Origin: Candidatus Didemnitutus sp. | Lineage (GTDB): Bacteria > Verrucomicrobiota > Verrucomicrobiia > Opitutales > Opitutaceae | Length of the DNA: 64,000 nucleotides | Assembly (NCBI GenBank): GCA_019634575.1 | Contig: JAHCAY010000003.1 | Span: 186,001 to 250,000 of the forward strand | Reading direction: 5' to 3' | Part shown: in pieces, positions 41,792 through 50,753 of the stretch | Layout of the letters: each line of letters opens with the position of its first letter | How positions within the stretch are numbered: position 1 is the first letter of the stretch | Position numbers and translations under genes: made by a program | The notes under the pieces: generated by a model | The model's database searches: none | What the model saw: the letters and a program-made list of their open reading frames with translations, nothing else | Told to the model about the DNA's origin: nothing

Positions 41792-44700
41792 ATGTCCGAA
41801 GCCGCCACCGCTCCGCGCACGAAGATCACCGGCGTCTGTCCGCCGGCGCGTGCGTTCGCGCTCACGCGGCTCGTGTCCGAGGCTCCGGCCCCGACGTGGC
41901 TCGTGGTCGTCGAGGAAGCGCGCGAACTCGAGGCCTTCGCCGAAGACCTGACGCTGTTTCACCGCGCCTCCGGCAACCGCGCCGCGCTCGACGTGCTCGT
42001 GTTTCCCGAATCGCAGGCGGACAGCCGCGACATGCGCGAGGCCTTCCACGCCGCCAGCGATCGCCTCGCCGTGCTCAGCAAGCTGCGCGGACGCCGGCAC
42101 GCGACGTCCGCGCCGGACACGGTGCTCGTGCTCGCCACGCCCGGCTCGCTGGTGCAGGCGGTGCCGCCGCCGGAGGATTTTTCGGAACGCGAAATCACGC
42201 TGCGCAAAGGCGAGGAGCGACCGTTCCAGAGTCTGCTCGAGCTGCTGAAACAATTCGACTACGACAGCGAAGCGGTCTGCGAGGCGCCCGGCCAATACGC
42301 TGTGCGCGGCGGCATCGTGGACGTCTACCCGATCACCGCGCATCAGCCTTACCGGCTCGATTTCTTCGGCGACACGCTCGAGGACATCCGCACCCTTGAT
42401 CCGGTCTCGCAGCGGTCCGGCGAGAGCGTGGCGAACATCACGCTCACGGCTACGCCGCAAATCCACGCCGCGCACGCGCGGGCGTCGCTCCTCGACTATG
42501 TTGGCGCCGCCGCACACGCGATCCTCGTGGAGCCGAAGGCACTGGAGGAAGCGTTCGACCTCCTCGACAATTCCCCGGCCGAGGCGCGTGTCCTCGGACG
42601 GCTTGCAGCGCGCGCGGCGCGGCTGTTCGGCGTGGGCGATCTCGACCTCGCCAGCGCCTTGTTCGACGGCGTGGGCGACGAGCAGACCTGGGACACCGAA
42701 TCGCTCGCGCATCACCGCTCGTTTCCCGAGGACCACCAGCTCGCGCACGAACGCCTCGAAGCGGAGGACGTGGCGCGCCGGCGATTTCTCGAGCAGATCC
42801 TCGCTTGGAAACAGGAAGGCTACGCGGTCGATTTCTTCGTCTCGAAGGAAGGCGAGGAACAACGCACGCGCGAGCTGCTCAACGAGGACGCCGAGCTGAA
42901 GAAACTGAAACCGCGCTTCTTGCGCGGCGCGGTGAACGAAGGCTTCCGGGTCACGGCCCGCAACGCCGCGGCGAAAGGCTACATCGCCGTCACAGAGACC
43001 GAAATTTTCGGCCGCAAGCGCCAGCGCCGCACCGCCGGCAAACGCGCGCTCGTCACGCCCTCGGCCGTCGATCAGCTGCTCGATTTTACCGACCTCGTCG
43101 AAGGCGACTTCGTCGTCCATCTCCAGCACGGCGTCGCCGTCTACCGCGGGCTGACGAAGCTCGAGACGGCCGACGGCATTCGCGAGGTCATCTCGCTCGA
43201 GTTCGACGACAAGGTGACGCTCCACGTGCCGCTGCAGGAGTCGCACCTGATCAGCCGCTACGTCGGCCTGGCGAAGGTGAAGCCGCAGCTCGGCCGCGTC
43301 GGCTCGGGTCGTTGGGAAAAAGTCCGCGCCGCCGCCGAGCGCGCCACGCTCGATCTCGCGGCCGAGTTGCTGCAAATCCAGGCACGGCGCGAGGCGCAGC
43401 CCGGACACGCCTTCGCCGCCGACGCGACCTGGCAAAAGGAATTCGAAGCCGCGTTCCCGTTCACCGAAACACCCGATCAGGCCAAGGCCATCGTCGAGAC
43501 GAAGGCCGACATGGAGAAGACGCGCCCGATGGACCGCCTCGTGTGCGGCGACGTGGGCTTCGGCAAAACCGAAGTGGCGATCCGCGCGGCATTCAAGGCC
43601 GTGATGGGCGGCAAGCAGGTCGCCGTGCTCGTGCCGACGACCGTGCTGGCGCAGCAACACCTGAACACGTTCCGCGAGCGCATGGCCGGTTATCCGGTGG
43701 CCGTGGAGATGGTGTCGCGCTTCCGCTCGCGGAAGGAGCAAAACCAGATCCTCGCCGCGCTCACGCTCGGCAAGATCGACATCCTGATCGGCACCCATCG
43801 CCTCGTGCAGAGCGACGTGCAATTCAAGGACCTCGGCCTCGTCATCATCGACGAGGAGCAGCGCTTCGGCGTGAAGCACAAGGAAGTCTTCAAACGCTGG
43901 CGCGCGCACGTCGACATGCTCTCGATGAGCGCCACGCCGATCCCGCGCACGCTTTACCTCGCGCTCACCGGCGCGCGCGACCTCAGCACGATCGAGACGG
44001 CGCCGGTCAACCGCCTGCCGATTCAGACGATCGTGAAGAGCTACGACGAGAAAGTCGTCGTCGAAGCCATCCAGCACGAGACGCGGCGCGGCGGGCAGGT
44101 TTTCTACCTGCACAATCGCGTGATGAGCATCGACCTCGTCGCCGCGCGCCTGCGCGAGCTGTTGCCGAAGCTCCGCATCGGCGTTGGCCACGGCAAGATG
44201 GACGAAGACGATCTCGAGCACGTGATGACCGACTTCGTCGCGGGCAACTACGACGTGCTCGTCTGCACCACGATCATCGAAAGCGGCCTCGATATCCCGA
44301 ACTGCAACACGATCATCATCGAGGGCGCGGACCGCTTCGGCCTGTCGCAACTTTACCAGCTCCGCGGCCGCGTCGGGCGCTTCAAGCATCAGGCCTACGC
44401 CTACCTGCTGCTCCACCGCCACGCTCGCGTGATGGATCTGGCGCGCCAGCGTCTCAGCGCCATCCGCCAACACAACCAGCTCGGCGCCGGCTTCCGCATC
44501 GCGATGCGCGACCTCGAACTGCGCGGCGCGGGCAACCTGCTCGGCGCGGAGCAAAGCGGCCACATCGTTGGCGTCGGCTTCGAGCTGTATTGCCAGCTGC
44601 TCAAGCAGAGCGTCGCGCGCCTGAAGGGCGAAAAACACGCCGCCGCCGTGCGCGCCAGCGTGAAGCTCGATTTCGTCTTCGTCGGCGAGGGCGCCGACAG

Positions 44701-45151
44701 CACGACGACCAAGCGCCACGAGGCCACGGACAGTTTCTCGGCCCTCAAGCAAGCCGAGCGCGAAGCCGGCGAGTTTGCCAAGATCCAGGCGCGCCTGCCG
44801 GCCAGCTACATCGGCGAGACGCGCCTGCGAATCGATTTCTATCGGCGGCTAGCCATGGCCGAGAAAGTCGACGCCGTGCGCGCGCTCGAGGCCGAGCTGC
44901 GCGACCGCTTCGGCAAGTTCGGCAATGAGGTCCGCGCCCTCCTCTTGGTCACCGAAATCCGTGTCCGGGCGGAACAAAAGGGTCTGCTGTCCGTCGAAAC
45001 GGATTCCGGACGCCTTAAGTGTCTGCGCCACAGTGGCCGGCGCGACGACTTCATCCAGCTCCACAATCGCTTTCCCCGCTTGACCGCCCCCACCCCCCTC
45101 GCAAGGTTGAAAGAACTCATCGTCTTTCTGACCAATCTTCCGAACCCATGA
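41792..45151 (+). CDS. mfd: transcription-repair coupling factor Mfd
   Basis: The 1119-residue protein is of normal Mfd length. Order: UvrB-like region (about 1-330), RNA-polymerase-interacting CarD-like domain (about 430-500, VEGDFVVHLQHGVAVYRGL), a RecG-like translocase with Walker A GDVGFGKTEVAIRAA (about 583) and DEEQRFGVKHKE (about 686), and a C-terminal TRCF domain (about 960-1119). It displaces RNA polymerase stalled at lesions and recruits UvrA. The stop overlaps the start of the next gene (ATGA). Confidence 0.95.
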   Translation: MSEAATAPRTKITGVCPPARAFALTRLVSEAPAPTWLVVVEEARELEAFAEDLTLFHRASGNRAALDVLVFPESQADSRDMREAFHAASDRLAVLSKLRGRRHATSAPDTVLVLATPGSLVQAVPPPEDFSEREITLRKGEERPFQSLLELLKQFDYDSEAVCEAPGQYAVRGGIVDVYPITAHQPYRLDFFGDTLEDIRTLDPVSQRSGESVANITLTATPQIHAAHARASLLDYVGAAAHAILVEPKALEEAFDLLDNSPAEARVLGRLAARAARLFGVGDLDLASALFDGVGDEQTWDTESLAHHRSFPEDHQLAHERLEAEDVARRRFLEQILAWKQEGYAVDFFVSKEGEEQRTRELLNEDAELKKLKPRFLRGAVNEGFRVTARNAAAKGYIAVTETEIFGRKRQRRTAGKRALVTPSAVDQLLDFTDLVEGDFVVHLQHGVAVYRGLTKLETADGIREVISLEFDDKVTLHVPLQESHLISRYVGLAKVKPQLGRVGSGRWEKVRAAAERATLDLAAELLQIQARREAQPGHAFAADATWQKEFEAAFPFTETPDQAKAIVETKADMEKTRPMDRLVCGDVGFGKTEVAIRAAFKAVMGGKQVAVLVPTTVLAQQHLNTFRERMAGYPVAVEMVSRFRSRKEQNQILAALTLGKIDILIGTHRLVQSDVQFKDLGLVIIDEEQRFGVKHKEVFKRWRAHVDMLSMSATPIPRTLYLALTGARDLSTIETAPVNRLPIQTIVKSYDEKVVVEAIQHETRRGGQVFYLHNRVMSIDLVAARLRELLPKLRIGVGHGKMDEDDLEHVMTDFVAGNYDVLVCTTIIESGLDIPNCNTIIIEGADRFGLSQLYQLRGRVGRFKHQAYAYLLLHRHARVMDLARQRLSAIRQHNQLGAGFRIAMRDLELRGAGNLLGAEQSGHIVGVGFELYCQLLKQSVARLKGEKHAAAVRASVKLDFVFVGEGADSTTTKRHEATDSFSALKQAEREAGEFAKIQARLPASYIGETRLRIDFYRRLAMAEKVDAVRALEAELRDRFGKFGNEVRALLLVTEIRVRAEQKGLLSVETDSGRLKCLRHSGRRDDFIQLHNRFPRLTAPTPLARLKELIVFLTNLPNP

Positions 45152-46182
45152 CGTTCCGTAGCCTCCGTGTCGCCTCCGCCCTGTTCGCCTTGGGCGCGAC
45201 AGCCGCCCTCCCGAATCTCGCCCGCGCGCAGGCCGCCCCGGTTCCGGAAAACGCCGAACAAGCCGTCGCCGATAAGCTGAATCTCCAGTTCGCCAACGGC
45301 ATCGCCGCCGTCGTTGAGGAAAAGGTCATCACCGTCGACGACATCCGCCGCGAAATCGCACCGCTCCTCCCGCAGGTCCAGCGCGAAAGCCGCAACGAAC
45401 GCGAGTTCAACGAGAAGATCACCGCCCTGCAGGACTCCATTGTCCAGGACCTCATCGATCGCGTGCTGATCGTGAAGGAATTCTACAAGGACGAGAAGCG
45501 CAAGGTCCCCGCCAGCTTCGTCGACAATCAGGTCGCCGAAATCATCGCCACGCAGTTCGAAGGCGACCGCTCCAAGTTCCTCGCCTACCTCCGCGGCCGC
45601 GGCATCTCGCAGAAGGACTACCGCAAGGAAGTCGAAGAAGACATGATCTACGGCTACATGCGCCAGCAGCAGCGCAAGTCCGCCACCCAGGTCAGCCCGA
45701 CCAAGATCCAGACCTTCTACGACGAGAACAAAGAGCGCTTTTATCAGGAGGACCAAGTCCACCTGCGCCTCATCCAGTTCAACCGCGCCGAGGGCGACAC
45801 CGACGAGGCGCTCCGCGCCAAGGCCCAGCCCGTCCTCGACCAGTTGAAGGCCGGCGCCAGCTTCATCGACCTCGCCCGCCTCTACTCGCAGGACCCGCGC
45901 CGCACCAAGGGCGGCGATTGGGGCTGGCAGCGCAAATCCGACCTCCGCAAGGAATTCGCCGACGTCGTCTTCACCCTCGATAAGGGCCAGACGAGCAACC
46001 TCGTCGTGATGCCCGAAGGCGCGTTCCTCCTCTTCGTCGAAGAGCGCAAATTCGCCGGCATCCAGCCGCTCGACGAGGTCCGCGACCAGATCGAGCGCAT
46101 GCTCGTCCAGCAATACGCCCGTCAGGCGCAGGAACGCTGGCTCGAGAAGCTCCGCCGCAACGGCTACGTAAAGCACTACTGA
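45148..46182 (+). CDS. periplasmic SurA-like peptidyl-prolyl isomerase/chaperone
   Basis: The protein is 344 residues from the ATG at 45148, which overlaps the mfd stop. The signal peptide (VASALFALGATAALPNLARAQA) ends near residue 28. A SurA N-terminal-type helical domain (about 45-165, with IAAVVEEKVITVDDIRREI) is followed by one PpiC rotamase domain (about 175-300, with HLRLIQFNRAEGD, IDLARLYSQDPRRTKGGDWG and LFVEERKFAGIQPL). It assists outer-membrane protein folding. Only one rotamase domain is visible, so it is nearer to the short SurA-like forms. Confidence 0.85.
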   Translation: MTFRSLRVASALFALGATAALPNLARAQAAPVPENAEQAVADKLNLQFANGIAAVVEEKVITVDDIRREIAPLLPQVQRESRNEREFNEKITALQDSIVQDLIDRVLIVKEFYKDEKRKVPASFVDNQVAEIIATQFEGDRSKFLAYLRGRGISQKDYRKEVEEDMIYGYMRQQQRKSATQVSPTKIQTFYDENKERFYQEDQVHLRLIQFNRAEGDTDEALRAKAQPVLDQLKAGASFIDLARLYSQDPRRTKGGDWGWQRKSDLRKEFADVVFTLDKGQTSNLVVMPEGAFLLFVEERKFAGIQPLDEVRDQIERMLVQQYARQAQERWLEKLRRNGYVKHY

Positions 46183-46225
46183 GTGCGCCGAGCTCGCGGG
46201 CCAGCGGGCGAAGCGCCCCGGCCCG

Positions 46226-46942
46226 ATGAGCGACCCCTACCCGCCCCTCCGCGTCAAGGACCTCGCGGTCTCTGATCGCCCACAGGAGCGCCTCCAAAAA
46301 CTCGGCGCGACCGCGCTCAGCGACACCGAGCTGCTCGCCATGCTGATCCGCAGCGGCGGCAAGGGTAACAACGTCCTCACCATCGCGCAGCAGCTCGTCA
46401 CCTCCGCCGGCTCGCTCCGCGCCCTCGTGCAGTGGACCGACGCCGACTTCCGCCGCGTCAAAGGCATCGGACGCGTGAAGGCGCTGCAACTGGTCGCACT
46501 GATGGAAGTCGCCCGCCGCGTCCTCGCCGACAAAGGCGAGACCGACCCGCTCCTCAACCGCCCCGAGCTCGTCCACGAACACCTGTTGCCCGTTTTCGGC
46601 AGCCTGCAGATCGAGAAATTCTGGGTGCTCTGCCTGAATCGGAAAAACCGCCTGATCAAACAGGTCGAGATCACCTCCGGCACCGCGACCAGTTCGCTCG
46701 CGCACCCGCGCGAGGTTTTCCGCGAGGCCATCCGCCACGGCGCCACCGCTGTCATCTGCGCGCACAACCACCCCAGCGGCGACCCGGCCCCGAGCGCGGC
46801 CGACACCCAGATTACGCGCCAACTCCGAGACGCCGCGCGCGCGGTCGACATCGAATTGGTCGACCATGTCATCCTCGGCCGCGCCGCCACCGACCCACGC
46901 GGCGTGGGTTTCTACAGCTTCCGGCAGGCCGGCGTCATCTGA
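46226..46942 (+). CDS. radC: RadC-family JAB domain protein
   Basis: The 238-residue protein shows the usual RadC layout. The N-terminal segment (RPQERLQKLGATALSDTELL, then FRRVKGIGRVKALQLVALME) forms helix-hairpin-helix repeats. The JAB/MPN+ domain holds the metal motif CAHNHPSGDPAPSAAD at about residues 178-193. The family is widespread and once linked to DNA repair, but its activity remains unsettled. It lies just before the tRNA-Tyr at which the mobile element begins. Confidence 0.92.
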   Translation: MSDPYPPLRVKDLAVSDRPQERLQKLGATALSDTELLAMLIRSGGKGNNVLTIAQQLVTSAGSLRALVQWTDADFRRVKGIGRVKALQLVALMEVARRVLADKGETDPLLNRPELVHEHLLPVFGSLQIEKFWVLCLNRKNRLIKQVEITSGTATSSLAHPREVFREAIRHGATAVICAHNHPSGDPAPSAADTQITRQLRDAARAVDIELVDHVILGRAATDPRGVGFYSFRQAGVI

Positions 46943-46965
46943 GACGGGATTCCGAAAAAAACCTC

Positions 46966-46995
46966 TTGGCAAACGCGCGCCGCTCCACCTACTTT
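46966..46995 (+). promoter_or_regulatory. sigma70-type promoter of tRNA-Tyr
   Basis: TTGGCA (46966-46971) and TACTTT (46990-46995) are separated by 18 bp and lie about 20 bp upstream of the mature tRNA 5' end. A T-poor GC-rich discriminator follows, as often seen for stable RNA promoters. Confidence 0.6.
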
Positions 46996-47014
46996 GACCC
47001 CTCGTTCATTTGAT

Positions 47015-47099
47015 GGTGGAGTATCCAAGTGGCCAAAGGGCGTTGACTGTAAATCAATTCGGCTCCTGCCGTTCGCTGGTTCGACTCCAGCCTCCACCA
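47015..47099 (+). tRNA. tRNA-Tyr (GTA)
   Basis: The acceptor stem GGTGGAG (47015-47021) pairs perfectly with CTCCACC (47092-47098). The anticodon loop CTGTAAA (47047-47053) within TTGA/TCAA arms gives anticodon GTA. There is a long variable arm of class II type and a T-arm with GGTTCGACTCC. The CCA end is encoded at 47100-47102. The element that follows begins within 270 bp of its 3' end. Confidence 0.95.
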
Positions 47100-47102
47100 C
47101 CA

Positions 47103-47366
47103 ACTTTCCTTCCGTTCAGCACGGAAATTGAGCTGCCTCGAACACCTTGAGGCAGCTCATTGCTTTTCAGTGGGATAGGAATTTCTCGCAGCCTCGCTGA
47201 ACAGGAAATGGTTCGCACCCAAGTAGGGTTATAAGTGCGATTTTTTTCTAACGGTGTTCAGCACCCTGCGGCGGCCCGCCGCCGTTCTTGCTGTTGAAAT
47301 CCATGTCGGCGCGCGGAAGGTGCGAAGAGCAGTTCAACTCCACAAAGGCGTGTTCTGCACTTCCTG
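47103..47366. other. gene-free junction between tRNA-Tyr and serine recombinase
   Basis: The 264-bp stretch has no credible gene. It holds the tRNA terminator (47129-47166), a T-rich run near 47242-47249 and a GC-rich dyad GCGGCGGCCCGCCGC (47268-47282) 85 bp before the recombinase start. The dyad could be an operator or lie within an attachment core. The composition is more AT-rich in 47160-47260 than in the flanks. Confidence 0.5.
47129..47166 (+). terminator. intrinsic terminator after tRNA-Tyr
   Basis: TGAGCTGCCTC (47129-47139), a 9-nt loop and GAGGCAGCTCA (47149-47159) form a perfect 11-bp stem, followed by TTGCTTTTC. It ends the tRNA transcript. Confidence 0.88.
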
Positions 47367-49424
47367 ATGACGCAAATCTCCTCCCGCCCATCCTCTCAGG
47401 CTACCACGGTGTCCGTCGCGATCTATACGCGCGTTTCTACGACCGAACAGGTGGGAGGTCGTTTCGACTCCTGCGAAGCTCAGGCCGCCGTGTGTCGCGA
47501 CTACCTCGCAAAGAAAGCCGCGGAGGGATGGCACGAAGTGGCGTGCTATCGCGACGCGGCATACTCGGGAGCCACCATGAACCGGCCCGGCATGCGAGCC
47601 CTGCAGCAGCAAATCGCGCAGGGCGATGTGCAGGTGGTGCTGATCTACAAACTGGAGCGCGTGCTTCGCTCCACCGACGAATGGGGACCGTTTCGCAACT
47701 TCCTGAGCAAACATGGCTGTCGCTTGGTGAGCACGACAGAAGATCTGACGGACGACACCCCCTCGGGGCGGCTGAAGAACAATTTGCTCGTGAGCGTGGC
47801 GGAATACGAGCGGCTGAATGCAGCGGAAAAAATCCGGAACAAGCTCCGCGAACAAGCGAAGCGCGGATACTGGAATGGCGGGCAGGTGCCGCTGGGCTAT
47901 CGCTACAATCCGGAGACGAAAGGACTGTCGGTCGATCCCACTGAAGCGAAAATCGTCCGGCGAATCTTCCAGGAGATGGCAAAGCTGAGGCCGCCCACCC
48001 AGATCGCCAACGAACTCAACGCCGAAGGTGTGCGCACCCGGGTGCGGATGTTCCGGCGAAGGGACGGCACGCTTGAGCGGGTCGGAGAAAAGGAATTTCG
48101 GTGCGATGTAATCCAACGCATCGTCCAGCGCGTCGTGTATGCTGGCAAGGTGGCGAGCGGCGGCGTGGAATACGCCGGGCAACACGAAGCGATCGTTGAC
48201 GAGGAACTGTGGGAACGCGCCAATGCCGCCTTGGGCATGAAGCCAATCATGCGTCGGCCGCGCCGGCGAAACGCACCACGGCGGGAGAAGCACTTTCACC
48301 TGTTGAAGGGTTTGCTGGTTTGCGGCGCCTGCGGACACGCCATGACGCCTGCCCCCAGTGGTAAGCTGGACAAAACTGGCAAGCCCTACCGGTTCTACGT
48401 TTGCGGCAAGGCGCGGCGCGAATGGGGCGGCGGCGGCTGTCCCGTGCGCACAGTTTCCGCGGAGACGCTTGAACAGGCGGTCATCGGCTTCATCGGCGAG
48501 TGCAGCCAACGACCGGACGTCGTCAGTCGGCTGATCGGCTCGCAGACGGAACACGCCAGCGGTCGCCGGTCGAAACTACGCGGGGAAATAGCCGCGATCG
48601 ACGAACGGATGGCCGAGGTCGATCGACGCATCCAACACTGCATGGAAGTGGTCAGCAACCAGGGCGTCGCGGCATTGAACGAAGAATTGCGGGAGCACGC
48701 CGAAGCGATGAGGGGAGAGAAACGAAACCTGCTCTTGTCCCGGGAAATCGCGCGCAAGGAACTGGCTTTGCACGACCCACTGATGGCCGACGCCGAGCGC
48801 GTGTCGGCGGCACTGAGTCGTTTCAGGGACCTGATGAAACAGCTGCAGCCCGAGGAGCAAAGGGAACTGGCCGGACTTTTCTTCGACCGTATCACCCTGC
48901 AGCCCTCCAAGAGGCCCGATGAGCGCAGCCGGGGGCGGCGCTTCCTCGACGTTCACCTTCGGTTGAAGCTGACAAATCTTGTGGACGGGATGGAGGCGCG
49001 CGTCGTCGCTCAGAATCAAGAGAACGTACCCCAGCAAATCGAGGTCGCGATCACCATCGGCTTCTCGTGTTCGCGGGCACGCCGGCCGATCGAACTTACT
49101 GGGCCCTGCTCGCAGACGATCGGGCCAAAGGAGGACTTCGAAGCCGGTCCGCCCGGTGCGCACCCCATCCACCGTGCGCTCGCCTGGCGAAAGATGATGG
49201 ACCGCGACCCCAACCTCACCCAACGGGTGCTGGCCGAGCGCTCGGGTGTCTCGGTCGGCACCATTTGCCAGCACCTCCTGTTACTCACGCTGGCGCCCGC
49301 CATTCAAATGAGGTTGCGTTCGCTGACCCTCGCCGCGGACGTCGCCCGCTACAGTCTGCGCAAACTTGAATGGCTGAGCCGACTGCCGATCGCCGACCAG
49401 ACGACGCAATTTCAGCGGTGGTGA
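47367..49424 (+). CDS. large serine recombinase (site-specific integrase) with C-terminal HTH extension
   Basis: The 685-residue protein has a resolvase-type catalytic domain (about 15-160) with the nucleophile Ser in IYTRVSTTEQ (about residue 24) and the Arg-rich YKLERVLRS. A Recombinase domain (about 170-290) is followed by a zinc ribbon with paired Cys (LVCGACGHAM and YVCGKARREWGGGGCP, about 315-355). A coiled coil follows (about 395-480, DERMAEVDRRIQHCMEVV). Residues about 590-685 add an HTH-like tail (RVLAERSGVSVGTICQHLLL) not part of the basic integrase. It catalyses integration and excision through Ser-linked strand exchange. It is the first gene inside the element and converges on a winged-helix gene. 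Confidence 0.92.
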   Translation: MTQISSRPSSQATTVSVAIYTRVSTTEQVGGRFDSCEAQAAVCRDYLAKKAAEGWHEVACYRDAAYSGATMNRPGMRALQQQIAQGDVQVVLIYKLERVLRSTDEWGPFRNFLSKHGCRLVSTTEDLTDDTPSGRLKNNLLVSVAEYERLNAAEKIRNKLREQAKRGYWNGGQVPLGYRYNPETKGLSVDPTEAKIVRRIFQEMAKLRPPTQIANELNAEGVRTRVRMFRRRDGTLERVGEKEFRCDVIQRIVQRVVYAGKVASGGVEYAGQHEAIVDEELWERANAALGMKPIMRRPRRRNAPRREKHFHLLKGLLVCGACGHAMTPAPSGKLDKTGKPYRFYVCGKARREWGGGGCPVRTVSAETLEQAVIGFIGECSQRPDVVSRLIGSQTEHASGRRSKLRGEIAAIDERMAEVDRRIQHCMEVVSNQGVAALNEELREHAEAMRGEKRNLLLSREIARKELALHDPLMADAERVSAALSRFRDLMKQLQPEEQRELAGLFFDRITLQPSKRPDERSRGRRFLDVHLRLKLTNLVDGMEARVVAQNQENVPQQIEVAITIGFSCSRARRPIELTGPCSQTIGPKEDFEAGPPGAHPIHRALAWRKMMDRDPNLTQRVLAERSGVSVGTICQHLLLLTLAPAIQMRLRSLTLAADVARYSLRKLEWLSRLPIADQTTQFQRW

Positions 49425-49428
49425 CAGC

Positions 49429-49791
49429 TCAACTCGATCCGTAGTCCTGGCGCAGGCGATACCGCGCGCCTTTCGTCCTCCCCTGCGCGACAACAAGCCC
49501 GACCTCGGTCAGCCGGCCCAGGCGACGCGTGACGGTCCGCGCCGGGATATCCAAGATCCGGGCCAACTCGCCGGGCGCACATGCACCGAATTGCTCGAGG
49601 TATTTTAGGATCGCCTGTTCGTGCGCGTCACTGACGAGTTCCCACGGGCGAGCCGCCGGCAAGTCGGTGGCCGGGGGCGCTGGCGGTGCAGACTGCCTTT
49701 GTCGGACGATCGCGATCTGCAAGAGCTCCACTACCCGATCAAGCCCCTGCTCCTGCTCCGCTCGCGTGGAACCGTTGGGACAAGCTTTCAT
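49429..49791 (-). CDS. winged helix-turn-helix regulator
   Basis: The protein is about 120 residues from an ATG at 49791; a GTG at 49815 is also in frame. The N-terminal half is polar and helical (GLDRVVELLQIAIVRQRQ). The C-terminal half (about 60-115) is a winged HTH: DAHEQAILKYLEQFGA, PGELARILDIPARTVTRRLG and LTEVGLVVAQGRTKGARYRL, MarR/Rrf2-like in shape. It faces the recombinase gene, with 4 bp between stops. A role in regulating the element is likely, but the target is unknown. Confidence 0.65.
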   Translation of the reverse strand: MKACPNGSTRAEQEQGLDRVVELLQIAIVRQRQSAPPAPPATDLPAARPWELVSDAHEQAILKYLEQFGACAPGELARILDIPARTVTRRLGRLTEVGLVVAQGRTKGARYRLRQDYGSS

Positions 49792-49911
49792 TGCCACCGC
49801 GCAAGATGATACCACCGGGGCGATTGACCAGCGGTAATGGGGCGGACTTTTCCCGCGTGTGCGGTTTTCAGGCGGATTGCACCGTTCCGGGCCGGTGCCG
49901 CGCCTCCTGCG

Positions 49912-50133
49912 CTAACGCTTGCTCTTCAAACGGCGCTTGGGCTTCGCGCGGTGTGTCACTTTCGCGCTCGATTTGGTGAGCGTCCAAGCGCTCTTCCCCG
50001 TCTTTCGCACCGTGATCACGCCGCCCAATCGATGGCCGGCGACGCGGATCGCGGTGGCGAGTCGAAGATTGGCCACGCGGGCGAATTTCTTTTTTCCACG
50101 GAGAATTTGGTCGGCAAGTTCCTTGTTCGTCAT
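49912..50133 (-). CDS. small very basic protein (73 aa)
   Basis: The product is 73 residues from the ATG at 50133. The C-terminal third is nearly all Lys, Arg, Ser and Thr (KSSAKVTHRAKPKRRLKSKR). The N-terminal part is MTNKELADQILRGKKKFA, then NLRLATAIRVAGHRLGGVI. It probably binds nucleic acid, but no named family is recognised. A TGTAC-6-GTACA dyad at 50148-50163, 15 bp upstream of the start, may be its operator. Confidence 0.5.
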   Translation of the reverse strand: MTNKELADQILRGKKKFARVANLRLATAIRVAGHRLGGVITVRKTGKSAWTLTKSSAKVTHRAKPKRRLKSKR

Positions 50134-50457
50134 GGTGCGTCTTGTGATGTACGGGTTTGTACACGCATGCAATGCGCAATCCTGATCCGATGAGGGGGGT
50201 CGTTGTAGCGGGAAACAGCCTGATCCGTCGACCGCAGGTACCAAATACTGCTCCGCCCGCTGCTCTCAGGGTGGCACACCGGTCAAGGCGTCGCTGCGCG
50301 AGCCTTCCCCGCGCGGGCCTTCCCCCTCGCACGGAGCACAGCTCCGCGCTCGGCGGCCGGCGCGGTGACTCGGTGCGCTCCCAGAAAGCAGCGCACGGAG
50401 CGCGACGCGATACCCGGGCAACAACGCCCGACCGCGCCGCCAAAGGCGCCATTCGCG
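50134..50457. other. gene-free divergent region inside the element
   Basis: The 324-bp stretch lies between the basic-protein gene (minus) and a small plus-strand gene. I see a hyphenated dyad TGTAC-GGGTTT-GTACA (50148-50163) and a later GC-rich, low-complexity part (50280-50450). No credible protein is encoded; the frames that stay open there read as Arg/Pro/Ala-rich shadows. Confidence 0.5.
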
Positions 50458-50748
50458 ATGAGAACGAACCAAAGCCACGGAAACAGAGCCACACCGATTG
50501 GGAAAAACCTTGCCGGGAACGAAGCCACCGACGAGTACGCGGGCATGGATGACGCTGACTTGAACACCGCACTCACGGACCTGGTGGACGCCATCCGCGG
50601 AATCACGCTCGGCAGCATCGAGGAGGCGGTGATCGCCGCGGCCGGAGCGGAGCTGATCCGCAATTGGAATGACCACGACCCCCGCACGCCCATCGATGAA
50701 GCCAAGGAATTGGCGAACTGGGAGCGGCTGACCGGAATGCCGCTCTGA
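50458..50748 (+). CDS. small hypothetical element protein (96 aa)
   Basis: The ATG at 50458 gives 96 residues; an internal ATG at 50545 gives a 67-residue form that contains the better-ordered part. The C-terminal half is acidic and helical (MDDADLNTALTDLVDAIRG, SIEEAVIAAAGAELIRNW, DEAKELANWERLTGM). The first 30 residues are polar. No family is recognised. It is convergent with the methylase-helicase gene, 5 bp apart. Confidence 0.5.
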   Translation: MRTNQSHGNRATPIGKNLAGNEATDEYAGMDDADLNTALTDLVDAIRGITLGSIEEAVIAAAGAELIRNWNDHDPRTPIDEAKELANWERLTGMPL

Positions 50749-50753
50749 AGAGG

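Noticed and set aside
40904..44752. A 1282-codon open frame antisense to mfd and extending over parA
   Set aside because: It has no recognisable domain and mirrors the codon structure of mfd. It is a GC-driven shadow.
46912..47103. A short minus-strand open frame across the tRNA-Tyr gene
   Set aside because: It overlaps a fully supported tRNA, and its sequence is the familiar translation artefact of tRNA genes.
47367..49424. Insertion sequence around the recombinase gene
   Set aside because: No terminal inverted repeats or target duplications are seen, and the large serine integrase architecture fits an integrative element instead.
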